From positions 593,619-605,595 of the forward strand of contig CP070771.1 in the NCBI GenBank assembly GCA_020345785.1: 11,977 nt of DNA, given 5' to 3'. Position 1 is the first letter of the stretch, and each line of letters starts with the position of its first letter. Under the pieces are notes generated by a model. It worked only from the letters and a program-made list of their open reading frames with translations, did no database searches and had not been told where the DNA came from. Position numbers and translations under genes: made by a program. This document shows positions 1 to 5,909 of this stretch, one piece after another. This DNA is from Desulfobacterales bacterium. GTDB lineage: Bacteria; Desulfobacterota; Desulfobacteria; Desulfobacterales; JAFDCJ01.

Positions 1-1451
1 TCAATCCCCTTGGCCCGGACAGCCGTTTTTTGAATTTCACCCAGAAAATTCATAAAAACCGCGCCCTTTTTCATGCCGATTTTGCGGGCCAGAAGGTCCA
101 TGGCCTGGATGCCGCTGGTACCTTCATAAATTGAGGTTATTTTGCAGTCCCTGGCATATTGTTCCACCAGGTAGTCCCGGGTGTATCCCGCGCCGCCGAA
201 AACCTGTATGGCCTGAATGCAAACTTCATGGCCTTTGACGGCCATATAATCTTTGACGATTGGGGTCAGCATCGAAAAAAGATCGTTGCTGTACTCACGT
301 TTTTCTTCCGTCTCTGCAGTCATGGAGGTCGTTGCTTGGCGGGTCATGAAGTAAAAGAAGCTGCGCATCCCATCGACATACGACTTCATCCACAAAAGAT
401 TGCGGCGCACATCGGGATGTTTGATAATTGCAACCGAGGGCGCACTGTGATCCATAAAATTTTCAAGGTCGCGCCCCTGGATGCGCTCTCGGGCATAGTT
501 GACCGCCAGCAGATAGGCCGAAGAAGCATAACTCATTGCCTGCAGTCCCGTACTCATGCGGGCGCCGTTAATCATGTTGAACATGATCTTCATGCCCTCG
601 CGCTCATTACCGAGCAAATATCCGATGCACTTGCCTTTGCTGCCCAGCGTCATACTGCAGGTTGCGCTGGCATGAATGCCGTGTTTCTCCTCTACCCCGG
701 AACAGACAATATCATTGCGTTCTCCCAGGCTGCCGTCCTCGTTGACGAAATACTTTGGGACGATGAAAAGCGATATCCCCTTTGTGCCGGGGGGATCTCC
801 CTCGATACGGGCTAAAACCGGATGGATAATGTTTTCCACCAGATCATGCTCGCCGTTGGTGATAAAAATTTTATTTCCCGCCAGCAGAAAAGTTCCGTCG
901 TCGTTTCTTACCGCCGTGGTCGTGAGCGCGCCGACGTCGGATCCGGCCTCGGGTTCGGTCAGCAGCATCGTACCGCCCCATTCGGCAGCAGTCAACTTTT
1001 CAAGATAGGTCTTTTTCTGCTCTTCGGTGCCGTATAAGTTGATCAAACGGGCCGTACCGTTGCCCATGCTTGCATAGCAATACAGCGGCCAGTTGGCTCC
1101 CAGAAAGTACTCGGCAGCCGCGGCACCTAAAAAGGCGGGCGCACCCTGACCGCCCATCTCGACCGGCACACTCAGGTTGTTCCACTCACCTTCTTTGATC
1201 AATTTAAAAACCCGGTGGAAACTTTCAGGTACTTTTACCGTGCCGCTTTCAAATCTGACCCCCTGTTGATCCCCTGCGGCCAGTATGGGAAGCAATTCCC
1301 GGATAGCAAGGGTCCTGGCTTCGCTGATAATCATTTCACATGTCTTTTTATTGAATTCACTGTATGTTTCGTTCTCAAGAATTTCCTCACAATTTATCTG
1401 TTCCCAAATAACAAAATCCTGGTCTCTTCTGTCTGCGACTTGCTGTGGCAT
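1..1451 (-). CDS. Acyl-CoA dehydrogenase, large FadE/DmdC-like type (3' end outside window)
   Basis: This FAD enzyme oxidises an acyl-CoA to the trans-2-enoyl-CoA, the first step of beta-oxidation, and passes electrons to an electron-transfer flavoprotein. I translated 483 codons without a stop from ATG at 1451. An AAGGAG ribosome site (minus strand, 1461-1466) lies 9 bases upstream of it. An N-terminal helical domain is followed by the first family signature, LTEPEAGSDVG, at residues 164-174. The second signature, QVFGGAGYTRDYLVEQYARD, is at 416-435. The expected catalytic base is Glu443 in IYEGTSGIQ. The chain continues past the point where short-chain acyl-CoA dehydrogenases end. With its long N-terminus, this suggests the roughly 600-residue subgroup with an extra C-terminal domain, so about 100-130 residues would be missing. 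It is transcribed away from the MerR gene. Family assignment is firm; chain length and substrate are not known. Confidence 0.95.
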   Translation of the reverse strand, partial: MPQQVADRRDQDFVIWEQINCEEILENETYSEFNKKTCEMIISEARTLAIRELLPILAAGDQQGVRFESGTVKVPESFHRVFKLIKEGEWNNLSVPVEMGGQGAPAFLGAAAAEYFLGANWPLYCYASMGNGTARLINLYGTEEQKKTYLEKLTAAEWGGTMLLTEPEAGSDVGALTTTAVRNDDGTFLLAGNKIFITNGEHDLVENIIHPVLARIEGDPPGTKGISLFIVPKYFVNEDGSLGERNDIVCSGVEEKHGIHASATCSMTLGSKGKCIGYLLGNEREGMKIMFNMINGARMSTGLQAMSYASSAYLLAVNYARERIQGRDLENFMDHSAPSVAIIKHPDVRRNLLWMKSYVDGMRSFFYFMTRQATTSMTAETEEKREYSNDLFSMLTPIVKDYMAVKGHEVCIQAIQVFGGAGYTRDYLVEQYARDCKITSIYEGTSGIQAMDLLARKIGMKKGAVFMNFLGEIQKTAVRAKGI

Positions 1452-1474
1452 CGTCTAAAACTCCTTAGTTGCGT

Positions 1475-1574
1475 GGTAATTAATCCTTCTTGAAAATCAG
1501 TACACTCATGCTTGTAATTTTCTCCTCGACAACCGAAGAAACTTATTAAATCATAGGTCCGGCGGATTAATTAC
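1475..1574. repeat. Repeat copy A (~100 bases, inverted ends), in the dehydrogenase leader
   Basis: It begins with GGTAATTAATCC and ends with GGATTAATTAC, so its ends are an 11-base perfect inverted repeat. A second copy in the same orientation lies at 1929-2028 with exactly the same length. By hand alignment about 44 of the 77 interior bases match without any gap, and the ends are identical. It lies just upstream of the dehydrogenase ribosome site, so the transcript could close it with an 11-base-pair stem. Confidence 0.75.
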
Positions 1575-1731
1575 TTAATGCTGCGCATTTTATTTTTTTT
1601 ATATTTTTATATTTCTTATCAGCCAAATGAGAATAAAAAGACATGGCCAATATCAGGAACCTGAAATTTATGACTATTTTTCAATTTTTAAAATTTAAAT
1701 ACGGTCTTTAACTGCCTTTGTAAACCCATCA
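1575..1731. other. AT-rich spacer, no gene
   Basis: This stretch is strongly AT-rich, with long T and A runs. Apart from the predicted minus-strand promoter it holds nothing I can name, and no open frame with a ribosome site. Confidence 0.6.
1598..1626 (-). promoter_or_regulatory. Predicted sigma70-type promoter of the acyl-CoA dehydrogenase gene
   Basis: On the minus strand a -35-like TTGGCT (1626-1621) and a -10-like TATAAA (1603-1598) are separated by 17 bases. Transcription would start near 1591 and give a leader of about 140 bases that contains the whole of repeat copy A. The surrounding DNA is very AT-rich, so a chance match is possible. Confidence 0.4.
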
Positions 1732-1928
1732 TTATTTAACCTAAATTGAGCGATTTCCGTGAACTTGCACACGTCCTGGCGGGCATAAAGCCCGCCCCTA
1801 CAATACGTTGCTTAACCTGTTAGGTAGGGGCGAGGTTTATCGGACTCAGGCGGATTTATCCTCACCGGCACAGCGCGGGACATTGTTCCATTCTTGGTAT
1901 TGGAATCGCTCAACCTAAGTTTAAATAA
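1732..1928. repeat. 197-base element with ~27-base imperfect inverted ends (MITE-like)
   Basis: The left end (1732-1758) contains TTATTTAA then TTGAGCGATT. The right end (1902-1928) contains their reverse complements AATCGCTCAA then TTAAATAA, separated by a diverged 6- or 7-base spacer. The interior carries a GC-rich inverted repeat. No coding frame is visible and I see no clear target-site duplication. Its right edge touches repeat copy B exactly. It could be a small non-autonomous mobile element or a bidirectional hairpin element. Confidence 0.55.
1778..1840. repeat. GC-rich inverted repeat inside the 197-base element
   Basis: GGCGGGC (1778-1784), loop ATAAA, GCCCGCC (1790-1796) form a 7-base-pair hairpin. 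In addition 1785-1801 matches the reverse complement of 1824-1840 at 15 of 17 positions around a 22-base loop, giving an alternative larger stem. The GTAGGGGCG-type sequence resembles repeats that recur between genes in many bacterial genomes; that resemblance is from memory, not a search. Confidence 0.6.
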
Positions 1929-2028
1929 GGTAATTAATCCGCCCTCAAAATTAGTCTATTCAGAGTCTTTATTTGGTCCTTGATGACTGGAACCACTTGC
2001 TAAATCCAAAGGCCTGCGGATTAATTAC
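1929..2028. repeat. Repeat copy B (~100 bases, inverted ends)
   Basis: It opens with GGTAATTAATCC at 1929 and closes with GGATTAATTAC at 2018-2028. The inverted ends are longer than in copy A (13 bases, through CCGC and GCGG). It is colinear with copy A at 1475-1574. It sits between the 197-base element and the promoter of the MerR gene. Confidence 0.75.
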
Positions 2029-2076
2029 GTGCAACACAATACATGATCAGCATGCAATACATTACACACGAATTCC

Positions 2077-2094
2077 ATTTATAATATTATAAAT
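2077..2094. promoter_or_regulatory. 18-base perfect AT palindrome upstream of merR promoter
   Basis: The sequence ATTTATAATATTATAAAT reads the same on both strands. It lies 33 bases before the predicted -35 box, a plausible place for a regulator or DNA-bending protein to bind. AT-only palindromes arise readily by chance in such DNA. Confidence 0.35.
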
Positions 2095-2096
2095 AT

Positions 2097-2166
2097 TTGT
2101 CAATAATAAAATTTTTAAATTTCTTCTTGACAATTTTTTGAGCATTAGTTTATGAGAAAATGTCAA
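2097..2166. promoter_or_regulatory. Candidate operator: three TTGACA/TGTCAA half-sites around the merR promoter
   Basis: TTGTCAA at 2097-2103 and TTGACAA at 2127-2133 are inverted copies centred 30 bases apart. A third TGTCAA lies at 2161-2166, about 33 bases further on. The middle one is also the -35 box. The spacing near whole helical turns suggests a repressor or autoregulatory site. The binding protein is not shown by the sequence; the adjacent MerR protein is the first candidate. Confidence 0.35.
2127..2156 (+). promoter_or_regulatory. Predicted sigma70-type promoter of the MerR-family gene
   Basis: A perfect TTGACA (2127-2132) is followed after 18 bases by TATGAG (2151-2156), a 4-of-6 match to the -10 box. 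Transcription would start near 2163, about 57 bases before the start codon. The 18-base spacing is slightly longer than usual; stretched spacers are typical of promoters activated by MerR proteins. Confidence 0.5.
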
Positions 2167-2219
2167 CTCCTTAACGATATTGTTCGATCATTTGCCTCAC
2201 CATTCCATCCGAGGTAACA

Positions 2220-2963
2220 ATGAAGATTAGCCAACTGGTCAAACGAACCGGGGTTCCCAAAGAAACAATCCACTTTTACATCCGCGAGGGGCTGCTGCGC
2301 AAGCCGCGCAAATCAGGGGTAAATACAGCCGAATATAATGAAAGTTATGTGGACCAGATTCGACTGATCAAAAACCTTAGGGATAATTATTACCTGCCGA
2401 TACCTGAAATCAAAAAAATCGTCAAAGATTTCAAAAAGCAGTCCCGTTCAGATCAGGCCGTCTCTCAGTTTTACAGCCGATTTTTTCGGCCGGCAGACCG
2501 TCTGCTCGCCAGAGAGGTCGTCGGAAGAGATGCGTTCCGCGAAGCATCCGGCCTGGGCTGGAAATGGATCGATAAAGCGGAAGAATGGGGTGTCATCACG
2601 CCTGAAATCCGCGACGGTGAGGTGATTTACTCCCCGGACGACCTGGCAATCGCTAAATTGATGGTGGATATGGATCGGCTTGGCTTCGGTCATAAAGACG
2701 GGTTTGATCCCGAAGATCTTCGTCATATCGCCGAATTTGTCAAAAAATACGTGGTTACCGCCTTCAAGAAATACTACCAGAATAATCTGGAAAAATTGAC
2801 GTCAAAAGAATACGTTGAGAGGGCCAGCCAGTTTCACGAGGCCATCAGCTTGTTTTTCTATCATCTCTATCGCAAATTTGCCCGGGAAGCGACCAGGAGC
2901 CTGCTTGAAACCCGGGCTACACGGGATACAAAGGAAGATAATCCGGACCGGCTTGCAACTTAA
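2220..2963 (+). CDS. MerR-family transcriptional regulator with two winged-helix-like segments
   Basis: This is a predicted cytoplasmic DNA-binding regulator of 247 residues. The ATG at 2220 follows a GAGG site (2211-2214) by 5 bases. Residues 2-70 are a typical MerR DNA-binding domain: the helix-turn-helix begins at KISQLVKRTGVPKETIHFY, followed by the wing and the helices around VDQIRLIKNLRD. Residues about 100-155 repeat the same pattern more loosely, with WIDKAEEWGVI, a GEVIYSPDDL wing-like stretch, then AIAKLMVDMDRLG. The rest (about 160-230) looks helical and may be an effector or dimer domain. I see no cysteine cluster of the metal-sensing kind, so an organic or acyl-CoA ligand is more likely. 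MerR proteins of the LiuR type are known to regulate branched-chain amino acid and fatty acid degradation. Lying between a dehydrogenase and a transporter-ligase-thiolase series, it probably controls one or both. Confidence 0.88.
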   Translation: MKISQLVKRTGVPKETIHFYIREGLLRKPRKSGVNTAEYNESYVDQIRLIKNLRDNYYLPIPEIKKIVKDFKKQSRSDQAVSQFYSRFFRPADRLLAREVVGRDAFREASGLGWKWIDKAEEWGVITPEIRDGEVIYSPDDLAIAKLMVDMDRLGFGHKDGFDPEDLRHIAEFVKKYVVTAFKKYYQNNLEKLTSKEYVERASQFHEAISLFFYHLYRKFAREATRSLLETRATRDTKEDNPDRLAT

Positions 2964-3011
2964 TCAATTTTGATGAGGTATTTAATTCATGCGTCAAGGC
3001 TTGAAAAAGTT

Positions 3012-3037
3012 GTTCTCTCGCAGAGCTCACGGAGAAC
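3012..3037. repeat. Small inverted repeat in the merR to binding-protein gap
   Basis: GTTCTC (3012-3017) and GAGAAC (3032-3037) flank GAGCTC. The stretch CGCAGAGCTCACGGAGAACG resembles degenerate dispersed intergenic repeats I recall from related genomes. I could not place a convincing promoter for the binding-protein operon in this gap; TTTAAT at 3055-3060 has no matching -35 box. Confidence 0.3.
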
Positions 3038-3131
3038 GCTAAGATTTTCGCAATTTTAATAGCGCGTCTCTCCTCTCCATCAATATACGACATTCCAGAT
3101 GCGAAACTATGCACTTGGCATTGCCATGATG

Positions 3132-3177
3132 AAAGGAGGTGAATTAATCAACTTTGAAATTGGATCAAGACGATCCA
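3132..3177 (+). promoter_or_regulatory. Orphan strong Shine-Dalgarno sequence and hairpin in the leader
   Basis: AAAGGAGGTGA (3132-3142) is a near-perfect complement of the 16S rRNA tail, but no start codon follows at usable distance. A hairpin TGGATC (3161-3166), loop AAGAC, GATCCA (3172-3177) follows. The true ribosome site of the next gene is 65 bases further on. It may be a leftover of a lost gene, a ribosome standby site, or a 5' stabiliser like the STAB-SD described in Bacillus. Confidence 0.35.
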
Positions 3178-3219
3178 TTCGTTGAGTTCACCAATGTCCA
3201 CAACTAGAGGAGGCCAATT

Positions 3220-4617
3220 ATGAACCGAACGAATAATTTCCTCTTGGTAACTGTTATATTTACCTGTTTATTCTTCTTAGCTCTTCCCCAGGCACTGGCG
3301 GCGAATGCCTTTTTTGACCCTGACAAGATGGGTGACATGTCCGATTTCGATCCCAGCAATCCGGTTATTCCCACCGGAGATACGATCAAAATTGCCATCG
3401 TCGCCTCGTTCTCAGGACCGGCTGCCGCGGTAGGCGATATTTACTTTGCGTCTGTCCAGTCGGTGGCCCATGATTACAATAAGCGCGGCGGGATCCTTGT
3501 CGACGGCAAGAAAAAATTAGTCCAGGTTATCAAGGCTAATCATGAATCCAAAGTCCCCATCGCCAAGAAAGTTTCTGAAAGGATGGTGCTGCAGGAGAAG
3601 GTTGACGTATTGTGGGGTACCAACGGCAGCCATCTGATGAAAGTGATCAACCAGGTTGCCGATAAATACAAAACGATTGCCGTTTCCGCAGCGGCGGTAT
3701 CCGATGAACTCTATGACGCACAGAACTTCACGCGTTATTCGTTCATGACCTCTTTTTCAACCCAGCAGATCGGCCGCGGCATAGCGTATTATTACGGCCA
3801 AATGAGAAAGAAGGAAAAGAAATTTTATATCCTGTGCCAGGACTACCTGTTCGGCCACTCCCTGGCAGAGGGATTTAAAGAAGGTTTGAAGGAATACTAC
3901 CCCGATGGGGAATTGGTGGGCGAGGACTATCACAAGTTATTCCTGACGGACTTTGCGCCTTACCTGACCAAGATAAAAGCCACCGGCGCCGAGGTCGTCT
4001 ACACCGGAGACTGGATCCCGGACGCAGCCAACCTCCTTGTGCAGGCGCGTCAGATGGGACTCGATCTGCCTTTTGCCAACATATTCATCAACAACCCTCC
4101 TTTTCTGCACGAGGTCGGCGTTGAGGGCACCAAGGGACTGGTTCATCTTGAGCAGTTCGGCAGCGAGGGCGAGACCTTCAAAACACCCGGACAGATCAAG
4201 TACTATAAAGCCTGGAGAGACCAATCTCCGAAGTGGGGAGCGCCCTTCGACACCACAACGTATACGCATGGGACAGGGACTATCGGGGCTTACCGGATGC
4301 AGACCTACTGGCTCATGAGCGTCATCGAAAGGGCCGGAAGTACGGACCCGGAAAAGATCATTAAAGTCTGGGAAAATGACACCTGGGCGGATGTCAGCGG
4401 GAATGTCTATACGATGCGGGCCATCGACCACAAGGCGGAGCGTGATCTTTTTATCGAAATTTATGCTCCGCCCGAGGAACAAAAGCAGTCAATGAACATT
4501 GAACCCTATTACTGGTTCAAGGGTGCTTCCTTCCCGGGGCCGGTATACAAGTTACCCGCAGCAAAGGTCCTGCCGAAGCTGGATCCGGAATTGAAGAACA
4601 TACGCAAAGGCTATTGA
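3220..4617 (+). CDS. Periplasmic substrate-binding protein of a branched-chain amino acid-type ABC transporter
   Basis: The protein captures a solute in the periplasm and delivers it to the LivHMGF permease encoded next. It has 465 residues. The ATG at 3220 follows GAGGAGG (3207-3213) by 6 bases. Residues 1-27 are a Sec signal peptide with a long hydrophobic core, ending in ALA before ANAFF. No lipobox cysteine is present, so the mature protein should be soluble. An acidic stretch of about 25 residues comes before the type-I periplasmic-binding fold, which starts near residue 55 (IKIAIVASFSGPAAAVGD). It is roughly 100 residues longer than classical LivJ/LivK proteins, as in a divergent subgroup common beside aromatic and fatty acid genes. 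The ligand is therefore uncertain; a carboxylic acid is as plausible as an amino acid. It is the first gene of the series, with a strong hairpin just behind it. Confidence 0.9.
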   Translation: MNRTNNFLLVTVIFTCLFFLALPQALAANAFFDPDKMGDMSDFDPSNPVIPTGDTIKIAIVASFSGPAAAVGDIYFASVQSVAHDYNKRGGILVDGKKKLVQVIKANHESKVPIAKKVSERMVLQEKVDVLWGTNGSHLMKVINQVADKYKTIAVSAAAVSDELYDAQNFTRYSFMTSFSTQQIGRGIAYYYGQMRKKEKKFYILCQDYLFGHSLAEGFKEGLKEYYPDGELVGEDYHKLFLTDFAPYLTKIKATGAEVVYTGDWIPDAANLLVQARQMGLDLPFANIFINNPPFLHEVGVEGTKGLVHLEQFGSEGETFKTPGQIKYYKAWRDQSPKWGAPFDTTTYTHGTGTIGAYRMQTYWLMSVIERAGSTDPEKIIKVWENDTWADVSGNVYTMRAIDHKAERDLFIEIYAPPEEQKQSMNIEPYYWFKGASFPGPVYKLPAAKVLPKLDPELKNIRKGY

Positions 4618-4681
4618 ATTCACAGGTTATTTGACTGCCTGCAGGTAACGACGAAGATGTCTTAGAAGAAACTACAACATC

Positions 4682-4725
4682 CATTATGGCCCGGTTTCCG
4701 CTCACATCGGAACCGGGCCATAATG
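4682..4725 (+). terminator. Strong intercistronic hairpin after the binding-protein gene
   Basis: An 18-base-pair stem with one bulged T (arms 4682-4700 and 4708-4725, CATTATGGCCCGG pairing with CCGGGCCATAATG) closes a 7-base loop. It starts 65 bases after the stop codon. No T run follows, so it is not a standard intrinsic terminator. It more likely blocks 3' exonucleases or causes partial termination, letting the binding protein be made in excess over the membrane subunits, as is known for malE-malF. Confidence 0.6.
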
Positions 4726-4741
4726 ACAAATAAAAGAGTGC

Positions 4742-4997
4742 CTAAAATGAGCCAACGATGGGTTTTCGTGTCTTAATTGTGACTTCTTTTAATTTTGTGA
4801 ACAATTTTTTTTAACACGAAAACACGAAATCTAGAAAACACGAAATTTATCTTTTCTTCTTCTCGTGTTTTTCCCGCCGCGGCGGGATGCTTTCGTGATT
4901 AATTTCTTTTTTGGTTCCCCGATTAATCGGAATTTCCGTTTCACTCCAACCGGCCTATCCGGGTTAGGGGCTCTGCTGGTAAATTGGCTCATTTTAG
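4742..4997. repeat. 256-base repeat element with 14-base perfect inverted ends, inside the transporter operon
   Basis: CTAAAATGAGCCAA (4742-4755) and its exact reverse complement (4984-4997) bound the element. Inside are three CACGAAA units (4815-4821, 4823-4829, 4839-4845), inverted TCGTG counterparts at 4766-4770, 4863-4867 and 4893-4897, a 14-base perfect palindrome CCCGCCGCGGCGGG (4873-4886), and a perfect 12-base palindrome CCGATTAATCGG (4919-4930). Base composition is mostly AT-rich, unlike the flanking genes. I see no gene and no clear target-site duplication. It separates the binding protein from livH in an otherwise tight operon, which suggests an inserted dispersed element. Confidence 0.65.
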
Positions 4998-5008
4998 CCA
5001 TTTTTTTT
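4985..5008 (+). terminator. Weak intrinsic-terminator-like hairpin just before livH
   Basis: TGGCT (4985-4989), a 6-base loop and AGCCA (4996-5000) are followed at once by eight T residues (5001-5008). The stem is short, so termination would be partial at best. Most of this hairpin is the right inverted end of the 256-base element, whose left end could pair with it instead and disrupt it. Confidence 0.35.
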
Positions 5009-5036
5009 ATTCTAAAATCCAATGGAGGTGAATCGA

Positions 5037-5909
5037 ATGGATCCAGTAACCGCCATGTATATTGCCCAGGGTATCCATGGCCTGGCCTACGGCATGATTT
5101 TGTTCCTGTTGGCTTCCGGCCTGACCCTGATTTTCGGTATGATGGGAATTTTGAACCTGGCCCATGCCGCTTTCTTTATGCTTTCGGCCTATTTCTGCTA
5201 TCAGGTTTTATTCATGACAGGCAGTTTCTGGCTGGCCCTGCTGATAGCGCCGGTCGCTGCCGGTTTAATTGGCGTTCTGCTGGAACGATTTCTCCTGAGA
5301 CGGGTGCACGCCTTTGGCCACATTGGAGAATTGATTTTAACGGTGGGTGTCTCGCTGGTTATCTTGGAAGGTGTTAAGGTCTTCTGGGGTACCGAGAGCC
5401 TGCCGGTTACTGTACCGGAATATCTCGAAGGGCTGATTTCAATTGCCGGATTAGAGTATCCGATTTATCGCCTTTTCATTATCGGATTATCCTTTTTTGT
5501 TTTAGGCATCTTAGCCCTCGTTCTCTACAAAACGAGACTGGGGATGGTGGTGCGCGCAGCCGTTTCCGACGCCGATATGGTTAATGCCCTGGGGATTAAT
5601 GTGCCGCTGGTATTTATGTTTGTTTTCGGCACGGGCACCTGGCTGGCCGGGGTGGCCGGGGTGGCCATCGCACCCATTTTGACCGTCTTTCCCGGATTGG
5701 GCGATCAAGTGGGTCTGGATGCTTTCATGGTGGTAGTTGTGGGAGGATTCGGGAGTCTCGGAGGCGCCTTTTTGGTCTCCATCATATTCGGTCTGTTGAA
5801 TTCTTACGGTGTCCAGTTTGTCTCCCAGCTGGCACCGGTATTGATGTTTATCTTCATGGCGATCGTATTGGTCATTAAACCGATGGGTTTATTTGGAGAG
5901 AGGGAATAA
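5037..5909 (+). CDS. livH: Branched-chain amino acid-type ABC transporter permease LivH
   Basis: This inner-membrane subunit forms the transport channel with LivM. I chose the ATG at 5037 (290 residues): GGAGGTGA at 5024-5031 stands 5 bases before it, whereas the in-frame ATG at 5022 overlaps that ribosome site and has none of its own. The conserved LivH block GLTLIFGMMGILNLAHAAFF appears near residues 28-47. The late cytoplasmic loop VVVVGGFGSLGGAF is the likely contact with the ATPases. Most of the chain is hydrophobic, consistent with about eight membrane segments. Length is normal for the family. Its stop codon overlaps the livM start by one base (TAATG), so the two are translationally coupled. 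Confidence 0.93.
   Translation: MDPVTAMYIAQGIHGLAYGMILFLLASGLTLIFGMMGILNLAHAAFFMLSAYFCYQVLFMTGSFWLALLIAPVAAGLIGVLLERFLLRRVHAFGHIGELILTVGVSLVILEGVKVFWGTESLPVTVPEYLEGLISIAGLEYPIYRLFIIGLSFFVLGILALVLYKTRLGMVVRAAVSDADMVNALGINVPLVFMFVFGTGTWLAGVAGVAIAPILTVFPGLGDQVGLDAFMVVVVGGFGSLGGAFLVSIIFGLLNSYGVQFVSQLAPVLMFIFMAIVLVIKPMGLFGERE

Noticed and set aside
159..815. Long plus-strand open frame over the dehydrogenase region
   Set aside because: It lies antisense to an intact, fully recognisable acyl-CoA dehydrogenase and its translation resembles no protein family I know.
1480..1509. Nine-codon minus-strand open frame (MSVLIFKKD) in the dehydrogenase leader
   Set aside because: A purine-rich site precedes it, but the matching position in repeat copy B has no start codon, so there is no sign of conservation.
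1810..1825. GCTTAAC and GTTAGGT, matching integron attC core motifs
   Set aside because: The two motifs are only two bases apart instead of flanking a 60-140-base hairpin, and no cassette or integrase is present.
3115..3130. Possible sigma54 promoter (TTGGCA then TTGCC)
   Set aside because: No GC dinucleotide occurs 10 bases after the GG, so the required -24/-12 spacing is missing.
3126..3185. 19-codon open frame upstream of the binding-protein gene
   Set aside because: The strong ribosome site lies inside it rather than before it, so translation from its ATG is not supported.
3937..4482. Long minus-strand open frame over the binding-protein gene
   Set aside because: It is antisense to a well-supported gene, has no ribosome site and no recognisable motif.
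4813..4900. CRISPR-like array in the CACGAAA repeats
   Set aside because: Units are 7-11 bases, irregularly spaced and in both orientations; there are no spacers of constant length and no cas genes.
4865..5377. 170-codon plus-strand frame covering the repeat element and the start of livH
   Set aside because: It begins inside repeat DNA and runs out of frame through the conserved LivH region; livH has the better ribosome site and motifs.
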